Assembly: GCA_031275485.1 (NCBI GenBank)
Contig: JAISOS010000073.1
Span: 1-64,000, forward strand
DNA length: 64,000 bases
Direction of reading: 5' to 3'
From: Clostridiales bacterium
GTDB taxonomy: Bacteria; Bacillota; Clostridia; Christensenellales; JAISNN01
Shown here: positions 30,465-39,114 of the stretch, one piece after another
Layout of the letters: each line of letters begins with the position of its first letter
Numbering within the stretch: position 1 is the stretch's first letter
Made by a program: the position numbers and the translations under genes
Notes under the pieces: generated by a model
What the model was told of the DNA's origin: nothing
The model's database searches: none
What the model saw: the letters and a program-made list of their open reading frames with translations, nothing else

Positions 30465-30830
30465 TTACTCGTTGATATGCTCTCTGCCCGCTTCGAATAT
30501 GTTTTTAATATGATCGTCGGCGAGGGAATAGAATACGACTTTACCTTCGCGGCGGAAATTTACGAGGTTTGTTTGTTTCAAAAAACTAAGTTGATGGGAG
30601 ATCGCCGACTTCGAGGCGTTGAGGAGTACGGCAAGGTCGCAGACGCAAAGCTCTTGCTCGTCGAGCGCCCAAATGATTTTTACGCGGGTGCTGTCGCCGA
30701 ATACCTTGAAAAAGGTTGAAAGGCGGTTAAATTCATCGGATTTCGGCATTTTTCCTCTGACCTTTTCCACTGCGTCGCCGTGTATAACGTCGCAGTCGCA
30801 GAGAGATTCTCTTTCATTCGTTTCTTTCAT
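30465..30830 (-). CDS. ArsR/SmtB-family metal sensor (CadC-like repressor)
   Basis: 121 residues, a winged-helix repressor with recognition helix ASKSAISHQLSFLKQ (about 73-87). Metal ligands are placed as in CadC: the alpha3N site has Cys11, Cys13 in the N-terminal CDCDVIH and Cys62, Cys64 in ELCVCDL; the alpha5 dimer site has Asp105, His107, His118 and Glu121, with exactly the CadC spacing (2, 11, 3). It should bind Cd/Pb/Zn and release DNA. A matching operator lies in its own promoter. CTTT-rich but adequate ribosome site (AAAAGGAGC) precedes ATG 30830. It most likely represses itself, the HMA gene and the ATPase. Confidence 0.93.
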   Translation of the reverse strand: MKETNERESLCDCDVIHGDAVEKVRGKMPKSDEFNRLSTFFKVFGDSTRVKIIWALDEQELCVCDLAVLLNASKSAISHQLSFLKQTNLVNFRREGKVVFYSLADDHIKNIFEAGREHINE

Positions 30831-30907
30831 TTTGGAAAGCTCCTTTTCGGGTATTATTTAATACATTATACGCAAAACGGTTTATCGATTGCTCAACCGT
30901 CGAATAT

Positions 30908-30937
30908 ATTATAATTGAACAATCATTCAATTGTCAA
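30908..30937 (-). promoter_or_regulatory. Promoter of the metal-resistance locus
   Basis: Minus strand TTGACA (30937-30932), 18-bp spacer, TATAAT (30913-30908). The spacer is occupied by the predicted operator. Confidence 0.8.
30915..30930. promoter_or_regulatory. ArsR/CadC-type operator
   Basis: TTGAACAATCATTCAA is an imperfect palindrome with the TGAA-N6-TTCA core typical of SmtB/CadC operators. It lies exactly between the -35 and -10 boxes, so bound repressor would block RNA polymerase. Confidence 0.8.
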
Positions 30938-31044
30938 GCGTTTTTATGTAAAAAGATAAAAAATAAAATTATTTTTTATGAACGCCGTAAAAAAATAAGA
31001 ACCGGATTGAAAGGTAATCAACCGATTCTTATTTTAGCGTTTAA

Positions 31045-31185
31045 AATTGATTCCAATATTATAGTCGTTACGAATTCGCGCGGGCTAAACGCCGCCTTTT
31101 TAGCCGTTTACGGCAAAAAATCAACGGTTATATTCGCGCAATTCCAATTCCATAACGGCTATAAAACGTTAAAATTTTTTGGAAT
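31045..31185 (+). repeat. Family B repeat, copy B3 (short)
   Basis: ATAGTCGTTACGAATTCGCG, GGGCTAAACGCCGCC, TTTTTAGCCG with a GGCAAAAAATC partner, CAACGGTTATATTCGCGCAA, ending CATAACGGCTATAAAACG. It is about 60 bp shorter than the other copies and abuts the head of family A copy A12. The remaining 30938-31044 is AT-rich and without a gene. Confidence 0.65.
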
Positions 31186-31191
31186 AAAACG

Positions 31192-31275
31192 ATAAAGTTT
31201 TTTGAAAAAAGACGCGGGGGAACCCTCCTATTGTTTACAAAAGATTTCCCCCGCGTGCGTCTTTTAAAAAAGTCC
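31192..31275 (+). repeat. Family A repeat A12 after the giant lipoprotein gene
   Basis: Head GATAAAGTTTTTTGAAAAAA, arms GCGGGGGAA... / ...GATTTCCCCCGC with a looser centre, and an extra outer pair GACGC/GCGTC. The tail is 8 bp from the lipoprotein stop. Confidence 0.75.
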
Positions 31276-31283
31276 GAAAACTT

Positions 31284-34200
31284 TTAGTCGTCTCTAAACT
31301 TGTCGTATTCGTCGCGGATTTCCCGAACGGCAGGGGAAACGCCTCTTTGTCTGCTCTTAGCGGCCTTGAACACGGTCAGCTTGCCTTTGAATATTTTCTC
31401 GTTGACGAACCGCAACGCGGCGTCTTTCTTTCTCTGATAGAAGTAAACAAGCACTATGACTACGGTCAGACCGCCCACGACCGCAGATGATATGACCAGC
31501 CATTGGAGATTCGGCGCGGCGTTGCCGGCGGGTTCATCGTCAACCGGCGGATTGATAGTTGTGGAGTCGGGCACGCGCAGGAAAGCGACGGTGTCGAATT
31601 TTTTGAGTACGGCGGACGCGTTGCCCTTACCCGTGTAATCCTTACCGGCATTGTCATAATCATCCTCAAAAGCGGCGAGCAGGCTTTCATAATCGTCTGC
31701 GGAGCCGGAGAATTTCTTTATAGTAAAATTGTCGATACCGACTACGCCGCGCATGCCGTTGTCGGAATTGCCCAGACCGAACGACAGGTTGACGGAGGAA
31801 ATAGACGAAGCCATTTCGTTATAAACGTAGAATGTGAGCTTGGTATATCCGTAAACCGATATGCCGTCGTCATCACCGGGATCCGCGTCCGCAAATGCGC
31901 CGTCTCCGTAGCCGTAGAGTAAGCGCTGATCGTAAACGGTTTTCGTGTCGGGACCGTCCGAACGGATATTAAAGGTAATGGACAGCGTGTCGAGCGTCAG
32001 CGATACCGCCGCGTTGCCGCCGTCCGCGAGGTCGAGCGTCTTGACATAGACGGAAACCTCGTATATCGTCTTTGACGAGAAAGTCTTTGACGACGATTTA
32101 TAGGTGTGGGAAAGATCGTCCGAATTCAGCCATATGACGAGCATATTCCTGCCCATGCCGCCGTAGAGCCGATCGATAGGGTCATCCACGTCCGTCAGGA
32201 CGTTTTTGACGTTCGTTTCCAAATCTATTACGCCCGCGACGACCTCGGAGGACGAGCCTTTATTGGTCGTTCCGATCCAGCCGATAGGCGTATAGAGGTA
32301 TTTTTTCTTATCCTCGATAGGCCGTTTGTCTTCCTCTTCGTCTTCCTCATTGTTATTGTTCTCGTCATCCCCGGCGCTTTCGATCGGCAGGTTGTCGTTG
32401 TCCGTTACGAACGTACTCTTATTGTCGCCGTAGCTGTCGAAGCTGTCGGTAACGTAGGTGATAGCGATAAAATATGTGGAATCTCTAAGCCCGTAAGCAA
32501 TCCATTTGCCCTCGACGGTGATAGGGGAAGTCCGGTCAAACATGGCGTAATCGCCGTTAGACTCGCCGTTGTTGACGATATAATTCACGACGGCGTCGAA
32601 ATATTCGGAGGCGTAATAATCGGTAAGTCCTACCGTTATATCCGAAACGGTTTCGACGCGGATATTGTCGAACAGCACGACGCCCGTCGAATAGGCGGTC
32701 TTTTCCTTGTTCCCGAGCCAGAATTCAAGATTCACGCTGACGCCGGACTGTCCGATTTCGACGTAAAAAACGTATTCGCGCCAGTCGGTTCCGAGATTTT
32801 CAAGTTTATACTGCGTCTTTTGCGCAATGCCGTCGGGCGTGTAAATCATAGACGGCGAGGTTGTGCTCGACGTGAGGTAGATATACGCGTTGTCGGGCGT
32901 GCCGGAGAGAACTATCGCCATAACCGAAATGCGGTAGTAGGTATTGGCGGACAAGGATTTCGAAGAAGAGGTTTTATAACCGTAGGTAAGACTCATAGAG
33001 TCCGCGCCGCCCTCGCCGTCGAGAACTCTGTCGGTCAGCATAAGAAGGGTGTTGGATTTATTGAGCAGAGAATCCTCCGGCAGACTGCCGTAAACTACGT
33101 CGTAAGCCTTAGCCTTTATGTCATCTTTGTGCGCTTCGATATCGCCGGCTGATTTTATCCAATCCGCGTCGAAGCCGAATATGTCGTTCATACCGTAATC
33201 GAACGCGAGCGAGGCGAGCAACTTATAATTGTCAAGGTCGATTATGCCCGACAAAACGTCGTATTTTGTCAGCGTTTTACCGCCCTCGTAAATCTTTCCG
33301 TCCTGGAAAGTCCACGATGACGGCACGCCCGGCATAGTCCACACGCCGTCGTCGCCGTATTTGGAATTCGCCGCGTCGATAGTGTCGAATTCGCCGTTGG
33401 TAATGCCGCCTACGGTCGAGAGCGTTTCCGTCGCGAACTCGTATTTTTTAGCGTGGGTGCCAGTCGACGCGGAATTGTATTCGCCGTACGTGATTTTATA
33501 GAAACTCGGATAGACTATATAAAGATCGCCCTTTGCGAGCGTTTCGGGAGAGGTGTAGTTGCCCGAGCCGAACACTATTTCAAGGTCGATATATTTTGAA
33601 TTTTGGAAAGCGTGGCTACCCGCAATATAGAATACTACCTCCGTCCAGCCGTCGTTGTCCGTATCCTCAGTCGTAACCACTCCCGTAACGCTTGAAAGCG
33701 CGGCGCGGTCGTAGGTTTTGCCGTCGTCGCCGTCGTATATGCCTTCGCCCTTTTTGTTCTCCGTGTATTGGACGACATAGAGACTTACGGAGGAGGCGGA
33801 GTTTTTTGGCAGGTTGGCGGTCTTAATCCATACGGAAAGCCTATAATAGCCGAGAGGCGCGATCTCGAACGCGCCGAGTCCGTTGTCGCTTGCGGATGTC
33901 TGCGCGCTTGACGGTTTGATTGTGAATATACCGTAGCCGTCTATCGACAGACTGAGAACGTTGCCCTTACCCTCCATAACATAAGGCAGACCCGCATTCT
34001 CCGGAGACTCTATCACGCCGAAAAAATAATCGCTTTCGTCCACCGGCTTATACACGGGCGTGCTTGAGGAAATTTTTTCGGGGTCTATGTCGTTCGGCTG
34101 TTTCAAAGACCAACTGTCTGCGGCGTTGCTGTCGAAAAAGTCCCAATTTTCTATAAGGTTGCCGTTTTCGTCGGAGCTTATATCGGCGACGACGTAGCTC

Positions 34201-36599
34201 CTTACCGAATAGCCGTTCTCGCCAAAGTCCGCGTCGTTTGTGGTAACCGTTTTGTCGGGCAGTATGCCGGAGACGCTCGCGTCGAACTCATAGCCGGACG
34301 ACAGATCCGTATGGTTTTCTAACTCCGCGAAGGAGTCCGCGTATTCGAGCCGCAGCGTGTCTACGAACATAAGCCCCTTGACGTGCGTGCTCACGTCCTC
34401 CGCGCCGCCCTCGCCGAGATTGTACGATATGGCAAAGGTGGTATTTTGGAATTGGTTTGCGCGGACGTAGAATATATATTCCTCCCATTCGCCTTCGGTT
34501 ACTATGCCTTTGATTTCTATAACCGTCGAGCCTGCGGTCAGCTTGAGATTTCCGCCGAGAAGCTCGTTCACGGACGCGCCGCCCGCTAAAAGCTCCTTGT
34601 TGTACGCCTTGGTTATCGGCGTGCCCTCGCCGTTGTTGTCCTGATAGTATCTGTCCATGCCGTATTTGTATGAGGTGGAGTAAAAACTCGCGGAAGCGGA
34701 AGACGACTCGGAATCCGCAAAATACAGAGAGGTTCCCGCAGGGTCGTCGGTAAACTTTGCGTAGGCGTTTTTGTACGCGGTGAACTGCCTGTACGTAACC
34801 GCCCAATCCGTCGGATCCTTGCCGTATTCCTCCGTTCCGTTTGAATTGGCAAGAAGGTCCAACAACGCCGCGCGTATTTCACTGTCGTACTCGGGCGTTT
34901 CAAATAACTCTACCTCCGGAGTTTCGGGATCCTCGTCATGATCCCAGGTTTTCGGGACGTCCGGAGTTTCGGGGTTCTCGTCGTGATCCCAGTATACGTA
35001 TTCGGCAAAATTCAACGGGTTATAGGTTTCGTTTCCCGTCGCCGCGTAGGCGTCCTTAAGCCATTGGAATACGTTTTCGTCGGTAACGAATATATCGCCG
35101 TTGCTCGATGAAGACGAACTGTTATTCTTCAACGTGTAGAGCGTGTCGATAATGGATATCATGGCGTTCTCATAGGAAGTGGAGGTAATATAGCCGCCGT
35201 CGGACAGCGAATCCCTAAACGAAAGCTCGCCGGACGGCGAAACGACGTCCAGGTACCGCGTAATCGTCGTGTTCGTCTTTGTAGGTAAATTTATGCGGAT
35301 CGCGAGGCGTATGTTACTCGTCCCGTCCGTCTGGATGTATGTCGCGGCGGAATAAATTTTTGAGTAAGAGCCGTCGGTTGCCTTATAATAATCACCCGCC
35401 TTATCCGACACGTAGCTGACAAAGGAGAGGTTGTCGGTTCTGACCCACACGCTCACCGCGTAATACTTGCTGCGCTCCATGACTATGCCGCTCGTAGACG
35501 AACTCGCGTAGCCGTAGGCGGTGTAGTCCTTGTTCCAAAGCATAAGCAAAAAGCCGTCGTCGGGGAAGTCGGGCGTAGCCGCCGCCCCGCCCTGTCCCAC
35601 GGGAGTCTCCGCGATAGAAGTTCCCACGTTCGCCGCGTCGGAATTCGTATAGTCCTTTGAAACCATACCGTAGGAAATGCGCGACGAGCCGCCCGGAGCG
35701 GATGCCTTGGAGGAATCCTTCGAGGCTCCCGCAACGGTGCTGTAGTCGTTAGGGGAAACGGGAGCGCCGTCCTCCTTGTATGTGGAGGAGGACGCGTCAA
35801 AATTCGGGTTAGGCAAAGCGAGAGAAATTATTGTTTCGGCCGGTTTTTCAGAAGCGGCGGACGACTCGTCGTATTCTTTTTTTGTAAGCTCCCTCGCCGT
35901 TACGTGGTCGAAAAATACCGCGAAAGAACCGGCCTCGCTCGCCGTTCCGTTCCAAAGACGCACGGATACGGATTTGGAGCTTGTCTTGTGCGCCGCGATA
36001 TAGAAAGTATAGGTTTTCCACGCGTTCTCTGTGTCGATGGCGCCCGAATCGTACCATGCCGAGCCGCGAAGCTGTATGTGCGCTTTCGCGCCTTTCATCG
36101 TGTAGACGGATACTTTCAATTCGTAATACTTGCCCGCCGCCGCGGACAGAGACTGACTGTAATAGTAAGACGTCTTTTCCAACGAATTATCCTCGCCGCT
36201 GTAAATCATAAGCACATAGGGATCGTTTGTGGCGGTCTTATTATCTCCGTCATAATTTGTGAACGGATTCGGAACGTTCGCGGACCAGTTCTTTTTCGAC
36301 GATTCGTATGCCGCCGCCGCAGTGTTGATTATGCCAGCTTTTAGCTGTTCCGTGGCAATCGACGAAGCGCCGCTGATTCCGTTCGTACCCGACCAGCTTG
36401 TCGCGGTGTACGGCGCGTCCGTGCCCGAATACTTCGTGAAATCGCCGTTGGTTATGAGATTCGTAACCGCCGCCTCATCCCATGTTACGCCGCCGTCCGT
36501 ATTCTCGTCCGTGCAGGACGCGAGCGTAAGCAACAGCGACAAAATCAATACAAAACAGATTAAAAAACGCGAAAGCTTCTTTTTTTGCAAATTATCCAT
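31284..36599 (-). CDS. Giant surface lipoprotein with several CBM-like modules and a C-terminal membrane helix
   Basis: 1771 residues. Residues 1-29 are a lipoprotein signal ending LASC (Cys29). The body contains beta-sandwich modules that each start with an Asn-Gly/Asp-Phe motif (LITNGDFTKYS about 47; LPNPNFDAS about 258; LIENWDFFDS about 835; ITNGEFDTID about 1090) and close with FDN/FDH-type strands (FFDHVTAREL, LFDNIRVETV, GIDNFTIKKF). This is the layout of carbohydrate-binding modules of the CBM4/9 type, so binding of a sugar polymer is a fair inference. No catalytic domain is recognisable. Near the end lie a Pro-rich spacer, one hydrophobic helix (WLVISSAVVGGLTVVIVLVY) and a basic tail of about 60 residues. 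Lipobox and C-terminal helix together are unusual. A 45-bp tandem repeat encodes WDHDENPETPDV-like units. TAAGGTGA precedes the ATG. Confidence 0.8.
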   Translation of the reverse strand: MDNLQKKKLSRFLICFVLILSLLLTLASCTDENTDGGVTWDEAAVTNLITNGDFTKYSGTDAPYTATSWSGTNGISGASSIATEQLKAGIINTAAAAYESSKKNWSANVPNPFTNYDGDNKTATNDPYVLMIYSGEDNSLEKTSYYYSQSLSAAAGKYYELKVSVYTMKGAKAHIQLRGSAWYDSGAIDTENAWKTYTFYIAAHKTSSKSVSVRLWNGTASEAGSFAVFFDHVTARELTKKEYDESSAASEKPAETIISLALPNPNFDASSSTYKEDGAPVSPNDYSTVAGASKDSSKASAPGGSSRISYGMVSKDYTNSDAANVGTSIAETPVGQGGAAATPDFPDDGFLLMLWNKDYTAYGYASSSTSGIVMERSKYYAVSVWVRTDNLSFVSYVSDKAGDYYKATDGSYSKIYSAATYIQTDGTSNIRLAIRINLPTKTNTTITRYLDVVSPSGELSFRDSLSDGGYITSTSYENAMISIIDTLYTLKNNSSSSSSNGDIFVTDENVFQWLKDAYAATGNETYNPLNFAEYVYWDHDENPETPDVPKTWDHDEDPETPEVELFETPEYDSEIRAALLDLLANSNGTEEYGKDPTDWAVTYRQFTAYKNAYAKFTDDPAGTSLYFADSESSSASASFYSTSYKYGMDRYYQDNNGEGTPITKAYNKELLAGGASVNELLGGNLKLTAGSTVIEIKGIVTEGEWEEYIFYVRANQFQNTTFAISYNLGEGGAEDVSTHVKGLMFVDTLRLEYADSFAELENHTDLSSGYEFDASVSGILPDKTVTTNDADFGENGYSVRSYVVADISSDENGNLIENWDFFDSNAADSWSLKQPNDIDPEKISSSTPVYKPVDESDYFFGVIESPENAGLPYVMEGKGNVLSLSIDGYGIFTIKPSSAQTSASDNGLGAFEIAPLGYYRLSVWIKTANLPKNSASSVSLYVVQYTENKKGEGIYDGDDGKTYDRAALSSVTGVVTTEDTDNDGWTEVVFYIAGSHAFQNSKYIDLEIVFGSGNYTSPETLAKGDLYIVYPSFYKITYGEYNSASTGTHAKKYEFATETLSTVGGITNGEFDTIDAANSKYGDDGVWTMPGVPSSWTFQDGKIYEGGKTLTKYDVLSGIIDLDNYKLLASLAFDYGMNDIFGFDADWIKSAGDIEAHKDDIKAKAYDVVYGSLPEDSLLNKSNTLLMLTDRVLDGEGGADSMSLTYGYKTSSSKSLSANTYYRISVMAIVLSGTPDNAYIYLTSSTTSPSMIYTPDGIAQKTQYKLENLGTDWREYVFYVEIGQSGVSVNLEFWLGNKEKTAYSTGVVLFDNIRVETVSDITVGLTDYYASEYFDAVVNYIVNNGESNGDYAMFDRTSPITVEGKWIAYGLRDSTYFIAITYVTDSFDSYGDNKSTFVTDNDNLPIESAGDDENNNNEEDEEEDKRPIEDKKKYLYTPIGWIGTTNKGSSSEVVAGVIDLETNVKNVLTDVDDPIDRLYGGMGRNMLVIWLNSDDLSHTYKSSSKTFSSKTIYEVSVYVKTLDLADGGNAAVSLTLDTLSITFNIRSDGPDTKTVYDQRLLYGYGDGAFADADPGDDDGISVYGYTKLTFYVYNEMASSISSVNLSFGLGNSDNGMRGVVGIDNFTIKKFSGSADDYESLLAAFEDDYDNAGKDYTGKGNASAVLKKFDTVAFLRVPDSTTINPPVDDEPAGNAAPNLQWLVISSAVVGGLTVVIVLVYFYQRKKDAALRFVNEKIFKGKLTVFKAAKSRQRGVSPAVREIRDEYDKFRDD
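34915..34992 (-). repeat. 45-bp in-frame tandem repeat in the lipoprotein gene
   Basis: Units at 34915-34947 and 34960-34992 share 33 bp with few changes and encode WDHDEDPETPE and WDHDENPETPD, 15 residues apart. Confidence 0.8.
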
Positions 36600-36637
36600 T
36601 TTTATTCACCTTATTTTATTTTATATTAAGAATTATA

Positions 36638-36697
36638 TTTGCGGGAAAACTTTTATTCACAAAAGACCTTCCCGCGCTGCTTCCAAAAAAACTTAGA
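36638..36697 (-). repeat. Family A repeat A13 before the giant lipoprotein gene
   Basis: GCGGGAAAACTTTT / AAAAGACCTTCCCGC arms; minus-strand head AAGTTTTTTTGGAAGCAG. Tail faces the lipoprotein start 38 bp away, so this gene has a copy at each end (A12 and A13), both with tails turned inward. Confidence 0.8.
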
Positions 36698-37070
36698 ATT
36701 TTATCACGGCAATAGATAAATCGGTATTTTATTACGGCGGCGCGCCCTCTCTTTTTTTGAAAGGTAGCGTCCGCATAAACGGAAAGAGATTGGTCTAAAA
36801 TGTTTGCCGTCTTATCGGTTTATCGGTCCCGAAACGCCGGACGCGGAAAGAGTTGCGGCGGCGTTCTTTAAAAAGACTATAAAATACAGTATAAATTATT
36901 ATAATATAAATCGGGGCATTATGCAAACAATTTTAGGCACATAAAATATAAATCCGCGTTTTTTAGATTATAAAGTATGTAAAATTATAGATAATATATA
37001 TAAAAGACGCCGGACGGCGGGGAAGCCGTTATATTTCATAACGATCATAAAACGCCGAACGGCGCGTTCG
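36698..37070. other. Gene-free divergent gap
   Basis: No gene. It is AT-rich around 36880-37010 (possible promoters, none clear). CCGTTATATTTCATAACGA at 37026-37044 is identical to a segment at 10459-10477 next to family B copy B1. Confidence 0.5.
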
Positions 37071-37080
37071 CGGAGGGAAA

Positions 37081-37476
37081 ATGTTTAAAACGTTAAATAT
37101 TCGGGCGTTAAACGAAAAAATAAACGCGGCGTTTTTGTTTATAGCGGGGGCGGCCGTCGGCTTTGTCAACGGCTTTTTCGGCGGCGGCGGGGGTATGCTC
37201 GCCGTACCTATTCTTTTTGCTCTCCGCAAAAATATCAAAAAAGCGCACGCGACCGCTATGGCGGTCATTCTGCCGTTGTCCGCCGTCAGCGGAGTTATTT
37301 ATTTTATTAAAGGCGCGGCGGATATTCCCGTACTGCTAATTGCGGGCGGCGGCGTGATTGCGGGCGGCGTTTTAGGCGCGTTCCTCCTTAAAAAAATAAA
37401 AAACGAAGGGCTCGCGCTCCTATTTTACGTCCTTATGGTTCTTTCCGGCATTTATAGCCTGGTGTGGGGAAGTTGA
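37081..37476 (+). CDS. Half-size TauE/SafE-family membrane protein
   Basis: 131 residues with four hydrophobic helices. It opens with the TauE/SafE hallmark FVNGFFGGGGGMLAVPIL (about 29-46), followed by HATAMAVILPLSAVSGVIYF, and ends after one repeat unit, at about half the usual 250 residues. Full-length family members are two such halves, thought to export or import sulfite, sulfonates or related anions. Here the protein must dimerise or pair with a second half encoded elsewhere; none is in the window. CGGAGGGAAA precedes ATG 37081. There is no sign of a frameshift or a lost second half downstream. Confidence 0.85.
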   Translation: MFKTLNIRALNEKINAAFLFIAGAAVGFVNGFFGGGGGMLAVPILFALRKNIKKAHATAMAVILPLSAVSGVIYFIKGAADIPVLLIAGGGVIAGGVLGAFLLKKIKNEGLALLFYVLMVLSGIYSLVWGS

Positions 37477-37640
37477 AAAATCTTTTTAAAAACGGTGAGG
37501 ATTTTTTAAGCCTTTCCAAAAAACTTTTGCGCGTTTTTGCGGTTATATTCAAACGAAAACATTGCGGATAAGCTCTTTTTCAAACGGAATACTAACGAAG
37601 TCGCCGACATATTTTCCGAGGCGAGAGGCCGAGTGTCAAG

Positions 37641-37677
37641 CGAAAAAACGAACGAATAAAAAATCCGTCCGTTTTTT
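37641..37677. terminator. Terminator-like hairpin after the TauE gene
   Basis: CGAAAAAACGAACG (37641-37654) pairs with CGTCCGTTTTTTG (37665-37677) with one G-U pair, followed by TTTTTTG. It could work in both directions between this gene and the convergent small membrane gene. The rest of 37477-37902 has no gene, only another small GACGGC/GCCGTC hairpin near 37754-37772. Confidence 0.65.
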
Positions 37678-37902
37678 GTTTTTTGTAATTTACCGGATAA
37701 ATACGCGATAGATTTCGGAATCCGCGCACACCGACAAACCTCTTTCCGGACCTGACGGCAAAAGACGCCGTCGGCGCGGTTTTTAAAGAGATCTAATGAA
37801 TAACGCGCGTCTTTGCGCGGGGCTTATATCGTTCTTTTTTCTTGTGAACGGCTCCGTGAAAAGCTCGAAAGTTCACCGCAAATCCGACGTTTTTATTTGC
37901 GG

Positions 37903-38124
37903 CTAGTATTTTTTGTTTCCGTTCCCGTCGCATTGTTTTTTCAACGCGAGAACGGCGTTCACGCCGAAAACGACCGTCCCTATGCCCGCAAAAAACGGAA
38001 CGGCGGTACTGACGATATAAGCGAAAAGTAAATTGACGCCGGAAAAATCGACCGTAAGCGAAACGATAAACGCTATCAAAAAAACGCCCGTCAAAACGGA
38101 ATAGAATACGGTTTCTTTTTTCAT
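37903..38124 (-). CDS. Small two-helix membrane protein
   Basis: 73 residues; ATG 38124 follows AAGGAG (38135-38140). Two hydrophobic helices, about residues 6-27 and 32-58, with a short linker and a polar, basic C-terminal end. I do not recognise a family. The good ribosome site, an upstream promoter-like sequence and membrane-protein composition make it a likely real gene. Function unknown. Confidence 0.6.
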   Translation of the reverse strand: MKKETVFYSVLTGVFLIAFIVSLTVDFSGVNLLFAYIVSTAVPFFAGIGTVVFGVNAVLALKKQCDGNGNKKY

Positions 38125-38163
38125 ACCCGTTACGCTCCTTATAAAAAAATCTTTTGTGTTTAT

Positions 38164-38192
38164 AGTTTATTATAAAATCAAAAAAATGTCAA
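38164..38192 (-). promoter_or_regulatory. Possible promoter of the small membrane protein gene
   Basis: Minus strand TTGACA (38192-38187) with TAAACT 17 bp downstream (38169-38164); a better -10, TATAAT, lies 12 bp from the -35, which is too close. AT-rich context. Confidence 0.4.
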
Positions 38193-38749
38193 TATATTTT
38201 GAGAATTAAGATGCGAAAAAACGGTTCCGTTAAATAAAATCAAAAATATTAACCGAGTTTAGCGTGTCGAATCGGTGAAAAATGCGCTTTTTGGGCGACA
38301 TTTTATCGGACGGCGGCATTTTTGTTTTGCTTATCCGAAGCTTATCGCGCGCCGGGATAAACGGCGTTACTCCCGCTCCAGCCGTTTCAACCGTTCCGAA
38401 AAAACGACGGCTCCGGCGCCGCAATCCGGTTGCGCGCCATGCGACGCTTCAAATCCCGCGCCCGCGCTTTTGAAAAAAGCGGATAAAGCCGCAGAAAGGT
38501 TTCGCGGGAATTTTAGCGCGCAAGCGGTTGACAAATCGCGCGATAGGGTATATAATTACAAACAAACAAAAAAGCGCCCGTACCTTTCCTCAAAAACGGC
38601 CGATGAAAACGCGCGGACATATTTTTCGGTATTAAAGTCTAAGAGCATGTACGAATAGGGTTTAAACGCGTCCGCCGCTCGCGGATCTTTAAAAACGCGG
38701 GCGGGACAAAATCTCCCTTAGTTTGCATTAGACCTCTTCCGGAACTGCG

Positions 38750-38895
38750 CTTACGGTATCTTTTGCCGTTTTACAGCGTGCCGCCGCATCGTAATTTTCA
38801 TAATATACTGCATATACTGCGGGAGTGCGCGCCGTCAAACGCGCCGCGGCGGTTCGCGAAAACCCTCTAAAAGCTATTCGCCGCCAAATTTCAAA
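38750..38895 (+). repeat. Family C repeat, copy C2
   Basis: TACGGTATCTTTTGCCGTTT, AGCGTGCCGCCGC, GGGAGTGCGCGCCGTCAAAC, CTCTAAAAGCTATTCGCC and CCAAATTTC occur in the same order as in C1 and C3. It lies in a 990-bp gap (38125-39114) that has no supported gene. Confidence 0.55.
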
Positions 38896-39114
38896 AGATG
38901 TATATTGTCAAATGCCCGCTTACGGGATCGGGCGTTTCTATGAAAGAATTCCTTAGGTAAAGAATATTTTTGAGCGTTTATTCATATCGTTTAAAAAAGA
39001 AGCGATTCGGTATCGCCTAATCGGAAAAAGAGCGGATAATTTTGCGTTGCGAATATCGCGGCGGACGCTCCGAAAAAAATGGGGCGGGTGCCGCCGTTAC
39101 GGATATGATATATT
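38896..39114. other. Upstream region of cysE
   Basis: Contains a hairpin GCCCG/CGGGC near 38914-38934 and a GGGCGGGTGCCGCCG sequence at about 39082 that looks a little like a T-box core but lacks the other T-box parts. No clear promoter and no strong ribosome site before cysE. Confidence 0.4.

Noticed and set aside
38440-38470. tRNA-like TTCAAATCC in the gap upstream of cysE
   Set aside because: No acceptor stem, anticodon arm or matching length around it.
39080-39100. T-box-like GGGCGGGTGCCGCCG upstream of cysE
   Set aside because: No antiterminator/terminator pair or specifier loop found; resemblance is short and GC-rich.
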